Assembly (NCBI GenBank): GCA_019279435.1
Contig: JAAALK010000286.1
Coordinates: 27,961,712 to 28,025,711, forward strand
DNA: 64,000 nucleotides
Source of the DNA: Zizania palustris
Lineage: Eukaryota; Streptophyta; Magnoliopsida; Poales; Poaceae
Direction: 5' to 3'
Shown one piece after another: positions 10,205 through 20,945 of this stretch; positions within the stretch are counted from its first letter, which is position 1; every line of letters begins with the position of its first letter. The notes beneath the pieces are model-generated. The model was not told the DNA's origin. It ran no database searches and saw nothing but the letters and a program-made list of their open reading frames with translations. The translations under genes and the position numbers were made by a program.

Positions 10205-10732
10205 ATGGAGGACTGTGATGGATGTCGTCTGGCTCGACACATCTACTTTTCATGGCGTTGTATGGATGGCCCGGTTGAAGCCTTGGTCAATGATTTAGGT
10301 CTGATAAGGGCTCTCTTCAATGACATACTGGATTTCCTCTCCCTAGACCTCGTTGATGTTTTGACTCTGGCGACGTACCTAGAGTACCATTGGCCGATGA
10401 TACAGTGGGCTCAACAGCGGATGGCAGACCGTGCGACCTGTGCTTTGCAACAAGAGGCCGCTAGGGTGCATGAAAATGCGATACTTGTCGAAGGTACTAG
10501 GTTGACTGATCTTCACAATGAGTCATCAACTGCATCGCTATGCCTTGTTGAGTTGAAGGCGAAGGAGGCCAATTTGGTTGCAAGGTTGGGTGAAGTTCGG
10601 GCGATGATGGCTCGCGAAGACAACACCCTGGCCACCATTCCTGATTGGATCCACGCCCAGGAGCAATGTCTTGCCGATGTTGTTCGCCGCATGCATCGAC
10701 GTCGCTGTGGCATCGAGGTGGTCCTGAGATAG
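10205..10732 (+). CDS. Hypothetical protein, possible antisense ORF of gypsy element G0
   Basis: 175 codons from ATG 10205 (starts MEDCDGC) to TAG 10730-10732; the frame reopens to TGA at 10781-10783. An upstream in-frame ATG at 10088 lies before the TATA box, so I prefer 10205. The second half is Ala/Glu/Leu/Arg-rich (QEAARVHENAILVEG, LKAKEANLVARLGEV) and should be helical, perhaps coiled coil. I do not recognise the family. It sits on the opposite strand to G0 and downstream of G0 integrase, exactly where G1 and G2 carry their antisense gene, so it may be a divergent remnant of such a gene. A host fragment cannot be excluded. Confidence 0.4.
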   Translation: MEDCDGCRLARHIYFSWRCMDGPVEALVNDLGLIRALFNDILDFLSLDLVDVLTLATYLEYHWPMIQWAQQRMADRATCALQQEAARVHENAILVEGTRLTDLHNESSTASLCLVELKAKEANLVARLGEVRAMMAREDNTLATIPDWIHAQEQCLADVVRRMHRRRCGIEVVLR

Positions 10733-10830
10733 GTCGCTAAAGATCACACCATGATCTGGGGCATCGACGATATTCGGCGATGAGCAGTTGATACCATTCG
10801 ACAATATTTGTCTTGACCTGCTTACCTTAT

Positions 10831-12170
10831 TGTTGATAGCAAAAAATTGCATTAAATGGTCAAGATTGTCAAAATATCAATTTTGGTAATTTGGGCCAAA
10901 AATACACATGTCCTGGATCGGGCCGAAGGCCCATTGAGCTTTGGGCTTTGGAAGCCTTCTAGCAGGCCTGCTACCTTCAGCCCGAAGGCCTTTGGAGGCC
11001 TGCCTCGCCGAAGCTTCGGCCCGAGGAGCAGGCTTCAGCGGGCCCTGCCGAAGGCCCACTTCGGGTTGTTTGGAGATAGAGTTTGAGTCTGATTCCGACT
11101 TGATTTTATCCCTAAAAACATGATTAGGATGAATCCTACTAGATTAATCTTAGAGATTAGAAGACTAGCCCCTATAAATATTGGGGTGAGGCCGGTTCAT
11201 TAACCCCCCAACAAAAATCAATTACAAAGCCCTAGGTTTGAACCGTACCTTTAGTTTTATTTACTTTTCTGCAACCTTCGTGGGTTTGCCTAGAAGCCCT
11301 CCACCAACCACACCAAAACTGTGGTAAGCCTTGCTACTTCACTCGTGAAGTAACCGTTAATCTATGTAACAGGTTGCTATCGCCTTGTTACTTTGCTTGT
11401 GAAGTATCCATTAATCTACGTAACAGATTGCTACCTTCATTTCTCTACTACAACACTTAGTAGATTCGGTCCTTAGGCTGAATTGGCACTTGATCTCTAT
11501 TCTGTTTGTAGGTTTTCATGCTCGGAGCCCCTTCACCAGAGGTATCCGAAGTCAGGAAGCTGGTTTCGGAGGTTGCCAGAACACCCTTCGGCGGAATCCT
11601 TGCTTCGACTACCCGTGCGGGACAATCACGCTATTGTCGGTTTGACCAAGTTTCGCACGCTAGCACGCTCCGCAGCAAGCTTCATCGTGTCAGGCTTCGA
11701 CACGTCCACACTACGCTCTAGATGAAGTCGCGCCAGCACGTTGCACTAGAGTGTTTGTATTGTGTTAGAGACTTTGCGCCGAACCCCATTGTTCGGAAGT
11801 GATTTTGCATCAAGATCTGTTCGGAGCCTGCCTTTGGTCAGATCAATCCGAATGCCGAAGACTATCTTCAGCGAGATCCCCTGCATCAAACACTGAAGGT
11901 ACCCTTCGGTGGAACCCTTCGCACAGTATCCTTTGAATCTGCCAGGCTCCGGTCAGCCTACTGGTTTATTTTGTTTATTATATTTCTATTCGGCTAATTG
12001 AATTATTTTTGTGTGATCTGATTACCTGGCAACTCCACCCCCTTGCCACTATTAAGGGTAGTTGGAACACGATGTCAGTGTTGTGTTACGCTTAGGCTTG
12101 TCCCTAAGTATCCGCACACTTTTGGATCGTCGAACTGACCCAAGTGCGGGGGCACGTTTTCGTGTCAACA
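10831..12170 (+). repeat. L1: solo LTR of the L-family Ty3/gypsy element
   Basis: 1340 bp starting TGTTGATAGCAAAAA and ending GTGTCAACA. No internal domain flanks it. The flanking five bases are CTTAT (10826-10830) and CTTGT (12171-12175), a target duplication with one mismatch. Both ends match, in reverse orientation, the LTR at 35063-36354 (GCTATAAACA end and TGTTGACGCTAAAAT start), so the family is the one associated with G3/G4. A TATA box TATAAATAT at 11175-11183 gives plus-strand orientation. Probably left by recombination between the LTRs of a full element. Confidence 0.8.
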
Positions 12171-12185
12171 CTTGTATTGGTGGAT

Positions 12186-12190
12186 ACCTT
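12186..12190. other. S3 left target-site duplication (ACCTT)
   Basis: ACCTT directly precedes the S3 LTR start at 12191 and is repeated exactly at 15941-15945 after the S3 end. Confidence 0.88.
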
Positions 12191-13017
12191 TGAGGAGCCA
12201 TGCTGAATAGCGTGGGCCTCATGGCTCAAGATGTGATGAGTTATTGTCAACGATAGTCAAAGAGGACTGAGAAGAGTGAAGATCTGCTGTTTCATGGGCC
12301 GCGTGTGACTCAGGTACACGGGCAGCGAGCGACTGTCGGGCAGAGGGGCCGCGAAGTCGGGCTGGCCCAATCTGGGTACATGGGCTAGGAGCAGCAGAAG
12401 ACCCACTGGGCTGTTGACCAGGATTGACTCAGGTACACGGGCAGTGAGTGATTGCCGGGCTGAGAGAGCTGCGGAATTGGGCCGGCCCAATCCGGGTACC
12501 TAGCGCAAAGTCGGTGGAGGCCTTGTCAGTTTCGGCGCAAAACTGACAACCGTTGATTCTGTATCAGACTGTCTAGAAGAGAAGCCGTAGTCGCTACGAA
12601 AGCTTAGCTTCCGGATAAGTCATCTGTATCTCTAGGCCCACAGTCAGTCAGTCGAGTCTGTAAAAATTCCTAAGGGCAGTTGAGTCATTTCCTTTATTTT
12701 AGCGTCTGTAAAAATCCTAAGGGGCTGGTGGAATATTTTAGGTCTTTGGGCAGCCTATAAATAGGGCCCCAATCCCTAGGGTTGGACTACCCTTTTGCTG
12801 AAATTAATTCTCTATTCCATTGGGTCATTTTGTTCCCTGTGTGTTCTCTCTCCTGTCTTTGAATGCGCCGCCAGGAAGCTTCCCGTGAGTTCATCTCAGA
12901 TTTGTTTTTCTTCTTCTCTGGATGCTTTTATTCCTTCTGCTTGTGTATTGCATCTAGTTAATGGGCATGCAGTATTCGGTTTGCTCACAGCGATTTTATT
13001 CCTGAGTTTGTGTGCAT
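12191..13017 (+). repeat. S3 5' LTR fragment
   Basis: Begins TGAGGAGCCATGCTG and matches 13923-14749 over its whole length; similarity stops at 13017/13018. A GAGCCATG...CATGGCTC inverted repeat lies in its first 40 bases. TATA box near 12756-12763 (TATAAATA). Confidence 0.9.
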
Positions 13018-13922
13018 AACTTGCAAAGATCCAGGTGGGTTTGCTTTGTCGCATTGCATTGTTCTGGACTGCGTACCATAGCACTTTGGTATGAACTAGG
13101 ACAATGTAGTGTTTGCCAAGACCAATGTCTTAAGCTTCTGATGGTCCAGATTCGGCCTAGGCTTGACTTGGTCGGACAGCATAAGGTTTGACATGCAAAT
13201 AACCCCTGGCATAAATGAAAAAGAGAAAAGAAAAAGCCTGAAAATTGAAATGATAACAAGTTTGCTGAAGCACTTTGTTTTGGACAATGCTTATCTCGGT
13301 AGATATCAGTTAGCTTTTGCATCTCATGATTTACCTTGCGTGACAACTGGAAAATGTGGTGATGCTTTTGTTTTCAAAAAAAACTGAAAAATGCGTGCTA
13401 ATGACTTTCTTTAGATATCATCTGTTGCACTGATCATGCCATGTCTCTTAGACAGTATGTCTTTTGCTATACTTGTTAGATGTTGTAATTGCAGTCAATC
13501 ATATCTGAGAAGCATGCTTTCTACACTCCACATGCACTCCAGTTGCATTCATTGCATATTTTGAGGGGGAGTTGCATTTCAGGGGGAGTCTGTGTCTCTT
13601 GTGAGTGCTTGATGAGTTCACTTGTCAACAAGGGGGAGAAATTTTGGGATAAGAGTTCGAGGGGGAGTTTTTGTCTCGCTTACTCTTTTGATATCCTTGT
13701 TGATGTTTCTGAGATCACACTCATTCTGAGCTTTTTACCTTTGATTAACCATAATGACTGCTTCTTGCTTTTGTTCGGCTTTTGGTCATTAGGGTTAAAT
13801 TTTTCCTTTATTTTCTTCTTCTTTGTTTTTTTGTGTTTTGTTTTCGTGTTTCCACAGTTGTTCACAGGTACTGAAGAGCTGAAGAAATGAAGTGTTGACA
13901 ATGCACTCATCAAGGGGGAGAT
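13018..13922 (+). other. S3 Sirevirus 3' UTR with multiple polypurine tracts
   Basis: Similar to the reverse complement of S1 1500-1860, sharing blocks such as AATAACCCCTGGCAT. Purine runs of the GAGGGGGAG type occur near 13563, 13580, 13630, 13660 and finally 13912-13922, where AAGGGGGAGAT abuts the 3' LTR as the functional tract. No gene is seen; the 13489-13890 frame is not conserved in S1 or S2. Confidence 0.85.
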
Positions 13923-15940
13923 TGAGGAGCCATGCTGAATAGCGTGGGCCTCATGGCTCCAGATGTGATGAGTCATTGTCAACGATAGTCAAAGAGGACC
14001 GAGAAGAGTGAAGATCTACGGTTTCATGGGCTGCGTGTGACTCAGGTACACGGGCAGCGATTGACTGTCGGGCAGAGGGGCCGCGAAGTCGGGCTGGTCC
14101 AATCCGGGTACATGGGCTAGGAGCAGCAGAAGACCCACTAGGCTGTTGACCAGGATTAACTCAGGTACACGGGCAATGAGTGATTGCCGGGCTGAGAGAG
14201 CTGCGGAATCGGGCCAGCCCAATCCGGGTACCTGGCGCAAAGTCGGTGGAGGCCTTGTCAGTTTAGGCGCAAAACTTACAACCGTTGATTTTGTATCAGA
14301 CTGTCCAAAAGAGAAGTCGTAGTCGCTACGAAAGCTTAGCTTCCGAATAAGTCATCTATATCTCTAGGCCCACAGTTAGTCAGTTGAGTCTGTAAAAATT
14401 CCTAAGGGCAGTTAAGTCATTTCCTTTATTTTAGCGTCTGTAAAAACCCTAAGGGGCTGTTGGAATATTCTAGGTCTTTGGGCAGCCTATAAATAGGGCC
14501 CAAATCCCTAGGGTTGGACTACCCTTTTGCTGAAATTAATTCTCTATTCCATTGGGTCATTTTGTTCCCTATGTGTTCTCTCTCCTGTCTTTGAATGCGC
14601 TGCCAGGAAGCTTCCCGTGAGTTCATCTCAGATTTGTTTTTCTTCTTGTCTGGATGCTTTTATTCCTTCTACTTGTGTATTGCATCTAGTTAATGGGTCT
14701 GCAATATTCGGTTTGCTCACAGCGATTTTATTCTTGAGTTTGTGTGCTTCGATTGCTTCTGTTCTTCACGTGAAGAGTACTAGTTCTTGCTGGTTGCAAG
14801 TAATACTACTTCACTGTAGCAACAGTACACTAGTACTCTAGCCTTGGTTTTTCCTGCACAGCTTTTTGATTGAGTTGACAGGGCTAAAGTTCCTTTTTTG
14901 GTTGTTTCTGGTGAAGCCCCTTCTCTTTGTTCAAAGTCCCTCAGCTCCGTGAGGCAGGCTTCGTTCTGACATCCTAGAGGGCTTCAGTTGAACTTCGACT
15001 TCACTTCTGTGTACGGTGTTTCTAGCTTCGAAGTACATTTTGTGCTGTCTGTCAGTTTGACATACTTCGACCGTCTGTGCGAAGGTATACTCCGAAAGGC
15101 TTCGAAGTTGTCTTCGAAGCTTGTTTCTCTGATATACTTTGCTCGACGTGTAGTCTCTGAGATCTTCCTGCTGCTATCTTATTTCATGGGTCACAGTGTG
15201 TTTGTTACCTTCGATTCTTGTGTGACAACTCTTACAAACTTCGTTTCGAAGTTGATCTGTGTGTGTCGAAGGTTATCACTTCAGCGATCCTTCTTCGATC
15301 TTGCTAGCTCCGAAGGTAGAGTGTAGGCTTCGAATTTGGTTTCTCTGTCGTGTGTCAGGCTTCGCTACTCTTTCGAAGGTTGTTTTTTCTGTGAGCTTGT
15401 TCGAAGCTTTCTATTCGAAGTATAGCCTTCGAAGTACACTGTTCGAAGCAAGCTTCGACACTGTCATACTTAGCTTCGAAGCATACTTCGCTCTCAGTCG
15501 CACTCGAACTAGGATAGTCAACAAACCTTCAGCACTTTCACAACAGCCTTCGGCAGAATTCGCCACTATCCTCCGAAGCAGGCCTCGACCAGCGAAGCAG
15601 GCTTCGACCAGCGAAGCAGGCTTCGACAAGTTTCGAACAGGAGACAGATTTGAACAGTAACATCTCATCTCACTCTATTTATACTTAGATCATCCATTGA
15701 GGAGTTTAACTTGCCATGTCTTGTGTATACTGTTTATCTGTCTATTAGCACTGTTTTGGTGTTTCTCTGTTTTTAACATCAGTTGCTTCTAGGCTAGATA
15801 CTTTTAGACTTAGGCAATCTGTTCATGCTTTGCCGCTTAGTCTTTTGAGGTGCGTTGGGTATTGGGAGCAGGCCATTGATTCGAAAGAATTTTTAAGGCG
15901 CCCATTCACCCCCCCTCTGGTCGCTACTGTCGGTCCTACA
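13923..15940 (+). repeat. S3 3' LTR (complete)
   Basis: 2018 bp from TGAGGAGCC to CGGTCCTACA. Its last 100 bases (CACCCCCCCTCTGGTCGC then CGGTCC) match the terminal part of the S1, S2 and S4 LTRs, confirming Sirevirus membership. TATA-like TATAAATAG near 14488-14496. Its second half is rich in TTCGAAG/CTTCGAA palindromes. Confidence 0.92.
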
Positions 15941-15945
15941 ACCTT
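15941..15945. other. S3 right target-site duplication (ACCTT)
   Basis: Exact partner of 12186-12190. Removing one copy and S3 restores continuous G0-side sequence. Confidence 0.88.
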
Positions 15946-16129
15946 GTTGGTTTGTTGAATTCTATTCCACTTGCCATATTAACCTGCTTTACTCTTTTTA
16001 CCTTGTCTCGTATGCTTCATGTGTGTCTAAGGGTGATGTTTTACCGTCAGCCATCTAAAGACGATACCATTGGTATCGGCTATTTCTCCATTTTTGTGTA
16101 GATCCTTACGCATTTATCCATATGCTCAG

Positions 16130-17400
16130 GAAATATTTATTCTGGTATTTTCCATTCAACGCTTTCCTGAACACTTCTCCATCTAAACTTTGAAGTAGAT
16201 AGGCATTACCCGGAACAACTCGATGTACCTTCAAGGGCCCTTCCCAATTAGGCGACCACTTACCGAACCGATTATATTTAGATCCGATCGGTAGGAGATG
16301 TTTCGAAACAAGGTCTCCTTCAAATGACTTGGGTACTACTTTCTTATTATAATACCTAGCTACCCTTTCTTTGATTTCTTCAATCTTTTATAGGGCTCTC
16401 AATCGGTTCTGCGCTAAATCATCTAGGTCGTCTATCATTAGATTATAGTAATCCTCAACTGTAAGTTGGTTCTGTAGTGTTATTCTTCTCGAGATGATGT
16501 TATTTTCCCAAGGAAGTACTACTTCATGGCCATATAATAACTGATATGGTGGCACTTGCATGGACTCATGTAACACCATCCAATAAGCCCAAAGTGCCTC
16601 TGATAGGGATCGATGCTACTGCTTCGGTTGTTCATTAATCTTTCCCATTATCAATTTGATCAAACTCTTATTGGATGCTTCAGCTTGACCATTGGCCTGC
16701 ACATAATATGTCGATGAATTTAATAGCTTGATTCCCATACCATCTAAAAACTGATGGAACTCCTCGGATACGAAGATTGACTCTTGATCTGTGGTGATGA
16801 TCTGAGGGATCTTGAACTAGTATACTATGTGCTCTTTGATGAACTCGATGGCATCGACACAAGTTACCTGTCTGAGTTGAATGACTTCTACCCATTTAAT
16901 GAAGTAATTAGTGACTACCAGTATGAGATGTCCATTTCTCGATGTTGGGTGAATCTAGACGATCATGTCAATGCCCCGCCCTCTGAAGGGACAAGGTTTA
17001 ATTATCGAATTCATTGCTAATGTAGGGGCTTTCTGAATGGCTCCAAACTTTTGACAATCTTGACACCCTTTATAATACCTTATGCAGTCTTCTACCATAG
17101 TTGGCCAAAAGTAACCTGCCCTCCGGAGCAACCACTTCATTTTCTAGGCCGACTGGTTCGTCCCGCATATGCCATCATGAACCACACACATTACTACTTT
17201 GGCTTCTTTCGTGTTTATGAACTTAAGCAAGACCCCATCTATTGTCTGATAATACAAATCTTCATCCAACAGCACATTCTTCGTGTCCTGATACCTAAGC
17301 TTTCTTGGTGCCGATGCTGAAGGATTTTTCAGATAGGTAACAAATAGCATACCTCCAATCATCAGTGTCTATTTTTGCGATCTCCACCTCGATCGGCCTG
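16130..17400 (-). pseudogene. G0 integrase pseudogene
   Basis: Fragments in several frames: C-terminal part 16388-16579 (PYQLLYGHEVVLPWE), core remnants 16680-16895, zinc-binding part 16955-17140 (CQDCQKFG, FWPTMVEDCIRYYKGC) and N-terminal part 17144-17362. The second zinc-finger histidine is replaced by asparagine (CGTNQSA, where G4 has CGTHQSA) and a stop splits the finger at about 17141. Compared with the 459-residue G4 integrase it has many stops. It cannot encode an active enzyme. Confidence 0.85.
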
Positions 17401-17964
17401 GTCATTGACTTGTATCCTGATGTTTTCTAGGACAGATCGTTTGCCTCTACGATTTGTTCTCTTAGGATCTGTGTCAAGGTAGTGCTTCTGAACCTTGTCA
17501 TCATCTCATGACATCGATCATGATACTTTGTTAGCACGTCATCTTTACACTCGTATTGACCTAATGGATGTCTCATGATCAATAAAGAATCTCCTAATAT
17601 CTCCACTGCATCGGTACCAACTTCCGCTAATAATTCCAATCCTTTCATCACTATTTCGTACTTGACTTGATTGTTTGTGGAGAAGGGTTTGATGGTGTAC
17701 GCGAATTCAAATGACACCCCCCGAGGGGAGATGATCACCAATCCTATGCCGCACCCGTGCCGACACACTGATCTGTCGAAGAATAAAGTCCATGGTGCTG
17801 GCTTGACCTAAGTTATTTCCTCATCTCTATGCTGGACTACGAAATCAGCTACTGCCTATACCTTTACTGCATTTGCCGATTCATATTGAATGTAAAACTC
17901 AGTGAGGGAAAGTACCATTTTCTAATACGTCCCTTTAGTACTAGGGCTGATAGCATGTAGTTGA
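17401..17964 (-). pseudogene. G0 second (archaeal-type) RNase H and linker, pseudogene
   Basis: 17427-17768 shows the fold signature of the extra RNase H of Tat elements: GIGLVIISPRGVSFEFAY, then NNQVKYEIVMKGLELL (G4 has NNQAEYEALLLGLELL, so the catalytic Glu is changed to Lys) and GDSLLIMRHPLGQ. The start to 17964 runs into the end of the first RNase H (SLTEFYIQYESA). Several stops are present (for example near 17809 and 17858). Confidence 0.8.
17960..17964. other. T1 left target-site duplication (GTTGA)
   Basis: GTTGA before the TG of T1 recurs exactly at 18873-18877 after its CA end. Confidence 0.88.
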
Positions 17965-18872
17965 TGATGAGGACATCACTTCACATGATACACACATGGA
18001 GCCTCCACCTATAATTCAGTTACTAGGTCGAATCACATGCGCCCGTGCCCGTCGCTTGAACTATGAGGTTAATTCTTTCCTTAGCAACTATTTCAATATT
18101 TGTTTGGATGGGATGCTACTAAATACTAGTGATATTTTGTTGCTTAGGAACATGGGAGATGGAATAGAAGAGTTGGACATGAAGACGGAGCTGCACGGAT
18201 GTTTGAAGTCAAGATTTCGCTGGTTCGGACTACATCGACCACCCTGCACCAAAATGGGCATAACTTCCTCATACGAAGTCCGATTGGCGCGTTCTTTGAC
18301 TTTTTGGAAAGCTGAGGAGAAGACGGATCGTTTGCCGTTGGTTTCACCTCATTTGGAGTCTCGAGTCGTCCTGTGTATTTAAAACAGTACTGTGTGACAG
18401 AACTGGGCCATGTTGGCCATAATCTGAGTCTGTACGTCTTCTAGCCCACAGCCCAAGTCTGTTTCCCTTCCACAGGCCGCCGCCCTATATATTCTCACGC
18501 CAGCCACCTCTAGGGTTAGGTTTTGCTTTGTTGCATCTACACTGTTGTGTTTAGATCCCGCCTCTTGCACCGGACCGATTGGCTGCTGCATTGGCGTTTG
18601 TGAAACCTCACCTTATCTTCGTTTGTCTGTGATTTGGCATTCGATTTGTATCCTTCCTGTTCTTGCTTGTGTTCTTGGGTTCGCTTGCAGGAATTAGCCT
18701 TCGTGGCGAGGTCGATCGCGTTCTGCGTGGTAGATAACCAACGGAGACAGTGATGTAACGATTGCAAGGTTTTGATCCGCCGGATCGGAGCCTTGGATCG
18801 CCAACGTCGAGATTCTCCACCAACCCAAGTTTATCCCTTACCTAGCGGAAGATCGGGACCACTCCCCCATCA
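17965..18872 (+). repeat. T1: solo LTR of a Ty3/gypsy element carrying a polyprotein C-terminus
   Basis: 908 bp from TGATGAGGACATCAC to CCCCCATCA, flanked by GTTGA and interrupting G0 RNase H (frame resumes on both sides). From 17966 an open frame reads DEDIT..., then from 17996 MEPPPIIQ, LGRITCARARRLNYEV and LLLRNMGDG. This resembles the tail (GPITRARA-type) that ends the polyprotein of Tekay/Del-like gypsy elements, implying that in the parent element pol ran into the 3' LTR. TATA-like box at 18486-18493. T2 at 63184 shares the first 15 bases and later blocks. Confidence 0.82.
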
Positions 18873-19004
18873 GTTGATGACATCGGCCTTGCATACGATG
18901 GTACACTTTGCCGACAACAGGTAATGCCTCAACTTGGTGCATGAGATATAAACATAAACATAGCTTCTACACTGCGGGAATCGGGTTTCAACATCCAACA
19001 TCCT
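18873..19004 (-). pseudogene. G0 first RNase H fragment between T1 and S2
   Basis: The minus strand reads RMLDVETRF, YISCTKLRHYLL and CTIVCKADVIN, the middle of an RT-linked RNase H, collinear with G4 (LDVETRYVFVE, CTNLHHYIL, CKTDVIKYML). It contains the right copy of GTTGA (18873-18877) and the left copy of ATCCT (19000-19004). It links the G0 halves. Confidence 0.82.
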
Positions 19005-20945
19005 TGTTGGACCGAAATAGGCGACCAGAGGGGAGGTGAATGAGAGCTTTTAAAATTCTGTTCTACTGAACAGGCTTCGATCACACCCTTCAAAGTGTCT
19101 GATTCAGAGGTATCGAACACACTCCGAACACAAGATTAGAATAGGGTAAAGGTTCGAAGTGCAGATCACTTCGCTCACACTCAGAAACCCAAAAACACAA
19201 CTCTGCAAAGATAGTGCAGACACCACACAAGAGGTGCCTTTGAGCAGGCTTCGCAATAGTGCACTTCGCACGAGTATGTTTCCCTCTGAGGGCTCCGAGC
19301 AGATACTGTGCACTAGTAACTAGTACTAGGCTTTGTATTTCAGAGTGCAGAAAACAGACAAAACTGACTGCACTAAGGACTTCATCTATGGGAAGAGAAC
19401 ACGCCTCGAAAGTACACTTCGCAGGGTGCTTCTCTAGTAAGCAGTGAGGACTAGCCTCCGATTGACATAGAGCGAACATGCACGCATAGGAGACAAACAC
19501 ACTCCATTAAAATAGAGCAAAAACTCTAGTTGGTACAGAACGAAATGGAAAGCACAAAACTTAACTTGGCAAAAACACAGATACAAGTTCAAGCAATAGA
19601 TGAAAAACAGAATGGAAATTTCATTGCAAGAACAGGGAACACAAAAACTCACAAATACAGAGACCTCTTCATGGTGGCTGGAGAGAGCCACATGATAATA
19701 GAAGGTTCTAAAAATGGAGTGCACAGTGTTGCCCTAGCCCTTAGCCTTCCTCTCCTTTTATAAGAACTACTCTGACTTGCGAATAGACTACAACACACCT
19801 AGGGTTTACATCACTTTTGTCTCAGCCAGGCACAGGGGTACAAATGGTAGTCTACTTTATTGGAAGCCCCTTTTTCAGCTTCGTAGAAGAGACAACATCG
19901 GCTTTTGCACAACAGACACGATCAACTTTTGCAAAGTGGAATCTTCTAGAGCCCCCTTCGCACACGAAGTGTGTAGAGGCTTCGGTGACACGCTTCGAAC
20001 CCGAAGGCCTTCGCTTTACCGAAGTCAGTCTTCGATACATTGACGGTTTTGAGCCGATGCCATCAAAACCCTTCAGTCTTCGCACCATCACCTCCGGAGT
20101 TTATCACCACGGCTTCGTAGCTACTCTCAGCTCGAACTCCATCAGTCCATGTACTGAAGCCATGTATGGCCGAAGTACTTCATCATCCACACTCCGAAGC
20201 CCCACCTTTGAAGTACCTTCGCCACCTTCTGAAATCCCTCCGTCCAAGGCCTCCACATGAAGCATATCCATAAGCACTCCTTCGTAGTGTCTCAGCCCCG
20301 AGCACACTCCACGAAGACCCTTATCTGGACCATGCCTTCGATGCACCTTGACTTCTGAGACCTTCATCAGGTGTCCTTCCAAGTGTCTCTGAGCGGAGCA
20401 CACCTAGAGCCTTCCCTTATTCCTGAGGACTTTGTCCGCCAATCTTCGAAGTCACTCCTTCGGAGTCACCCTTCGAAGTGCCTCGCCTCCGAGGACTTTG
20501 CCTCGGGGTACCTTCAGTCGGAGTCACCCTTCGTACTTTATGCCTTCGCCTAGCGCACCTTTACCCGAGGACCGACCTCGACCCCACGCAACCTTCGTGA
20601 CTGAGCTCCCCACTCACCTAGCATCAAGCCTCCCGCTTGACCCAGGTTCACTAGCTATGAACCATCCATCGCCTCTGAAGTCACCTGCACACCACTGACA
20701 AGAAGACAAGAGTTTCAAGTATCCCGGAGACCTCTCTGGTAAACAACCTCCAGTACATACCCCGATGTACCATGCAAAGTACCAATCCCTTCGGTACAGA
20801 CTTTCCATTGTATACTGCTGGGCACACTGAACCCTTCGATAAAACACCTCTGAATCCCTTCGGAGGGACCCCTTCGTTCATAAGAGAACTTGTCAATATT
20901 TCATCATAGTCTTGAAACCAAGGCACAACTAAACTTGGTTTCTCA
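19005..20945 (-). repeat. S2 3' LTR
   Basis: 1941 bp, TGTTGGACCGA to GGTTTCTCA on the plus strand. The related LTR of S1 shares long blocks (for example around 20590-20650 and S1 655-705) but differs by many substitutions and indels. TATA-like complement CTTTTATAAG near 19755. Confidence 0.92.

Larger units (their letters stand above)
12191..15940 (+). mobile_element. S3: internally deleted Sirevirus
   Basis: 3750 bp on the plus strand, flanked by ACCTT. It contains the first 827 bp of a 5' LTR, then jumps directly into a Sirevirus 3' UTR, then a complete 3' LTR. The rest of the 5' LTR, primer site, gag and pol are gone. In the first 247 aligned LTR bases I count 12 differences between the 5' and 3' copies, so the insertion is clearly older than S1. 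It lies 20 bp beyond solo LTR L1 and before the G0 remnants. Confidence 0.9.

Noticed and set aside
13489..13890. 133-codon frame in the S3 3' UTR as an envelope-like protein
   Set aside because: It spans purine tracts, is not conserved in S1 or S2, and its hydrophobic look follows from T-rich sequence.
17965..18919. T1 ending at GCCGACAACA (18919)
   Set aside because: Flanks do not match; an end at 18872 gives the GTTGA duplication, and 18873-19004 is G0 RNase H coding sequence.
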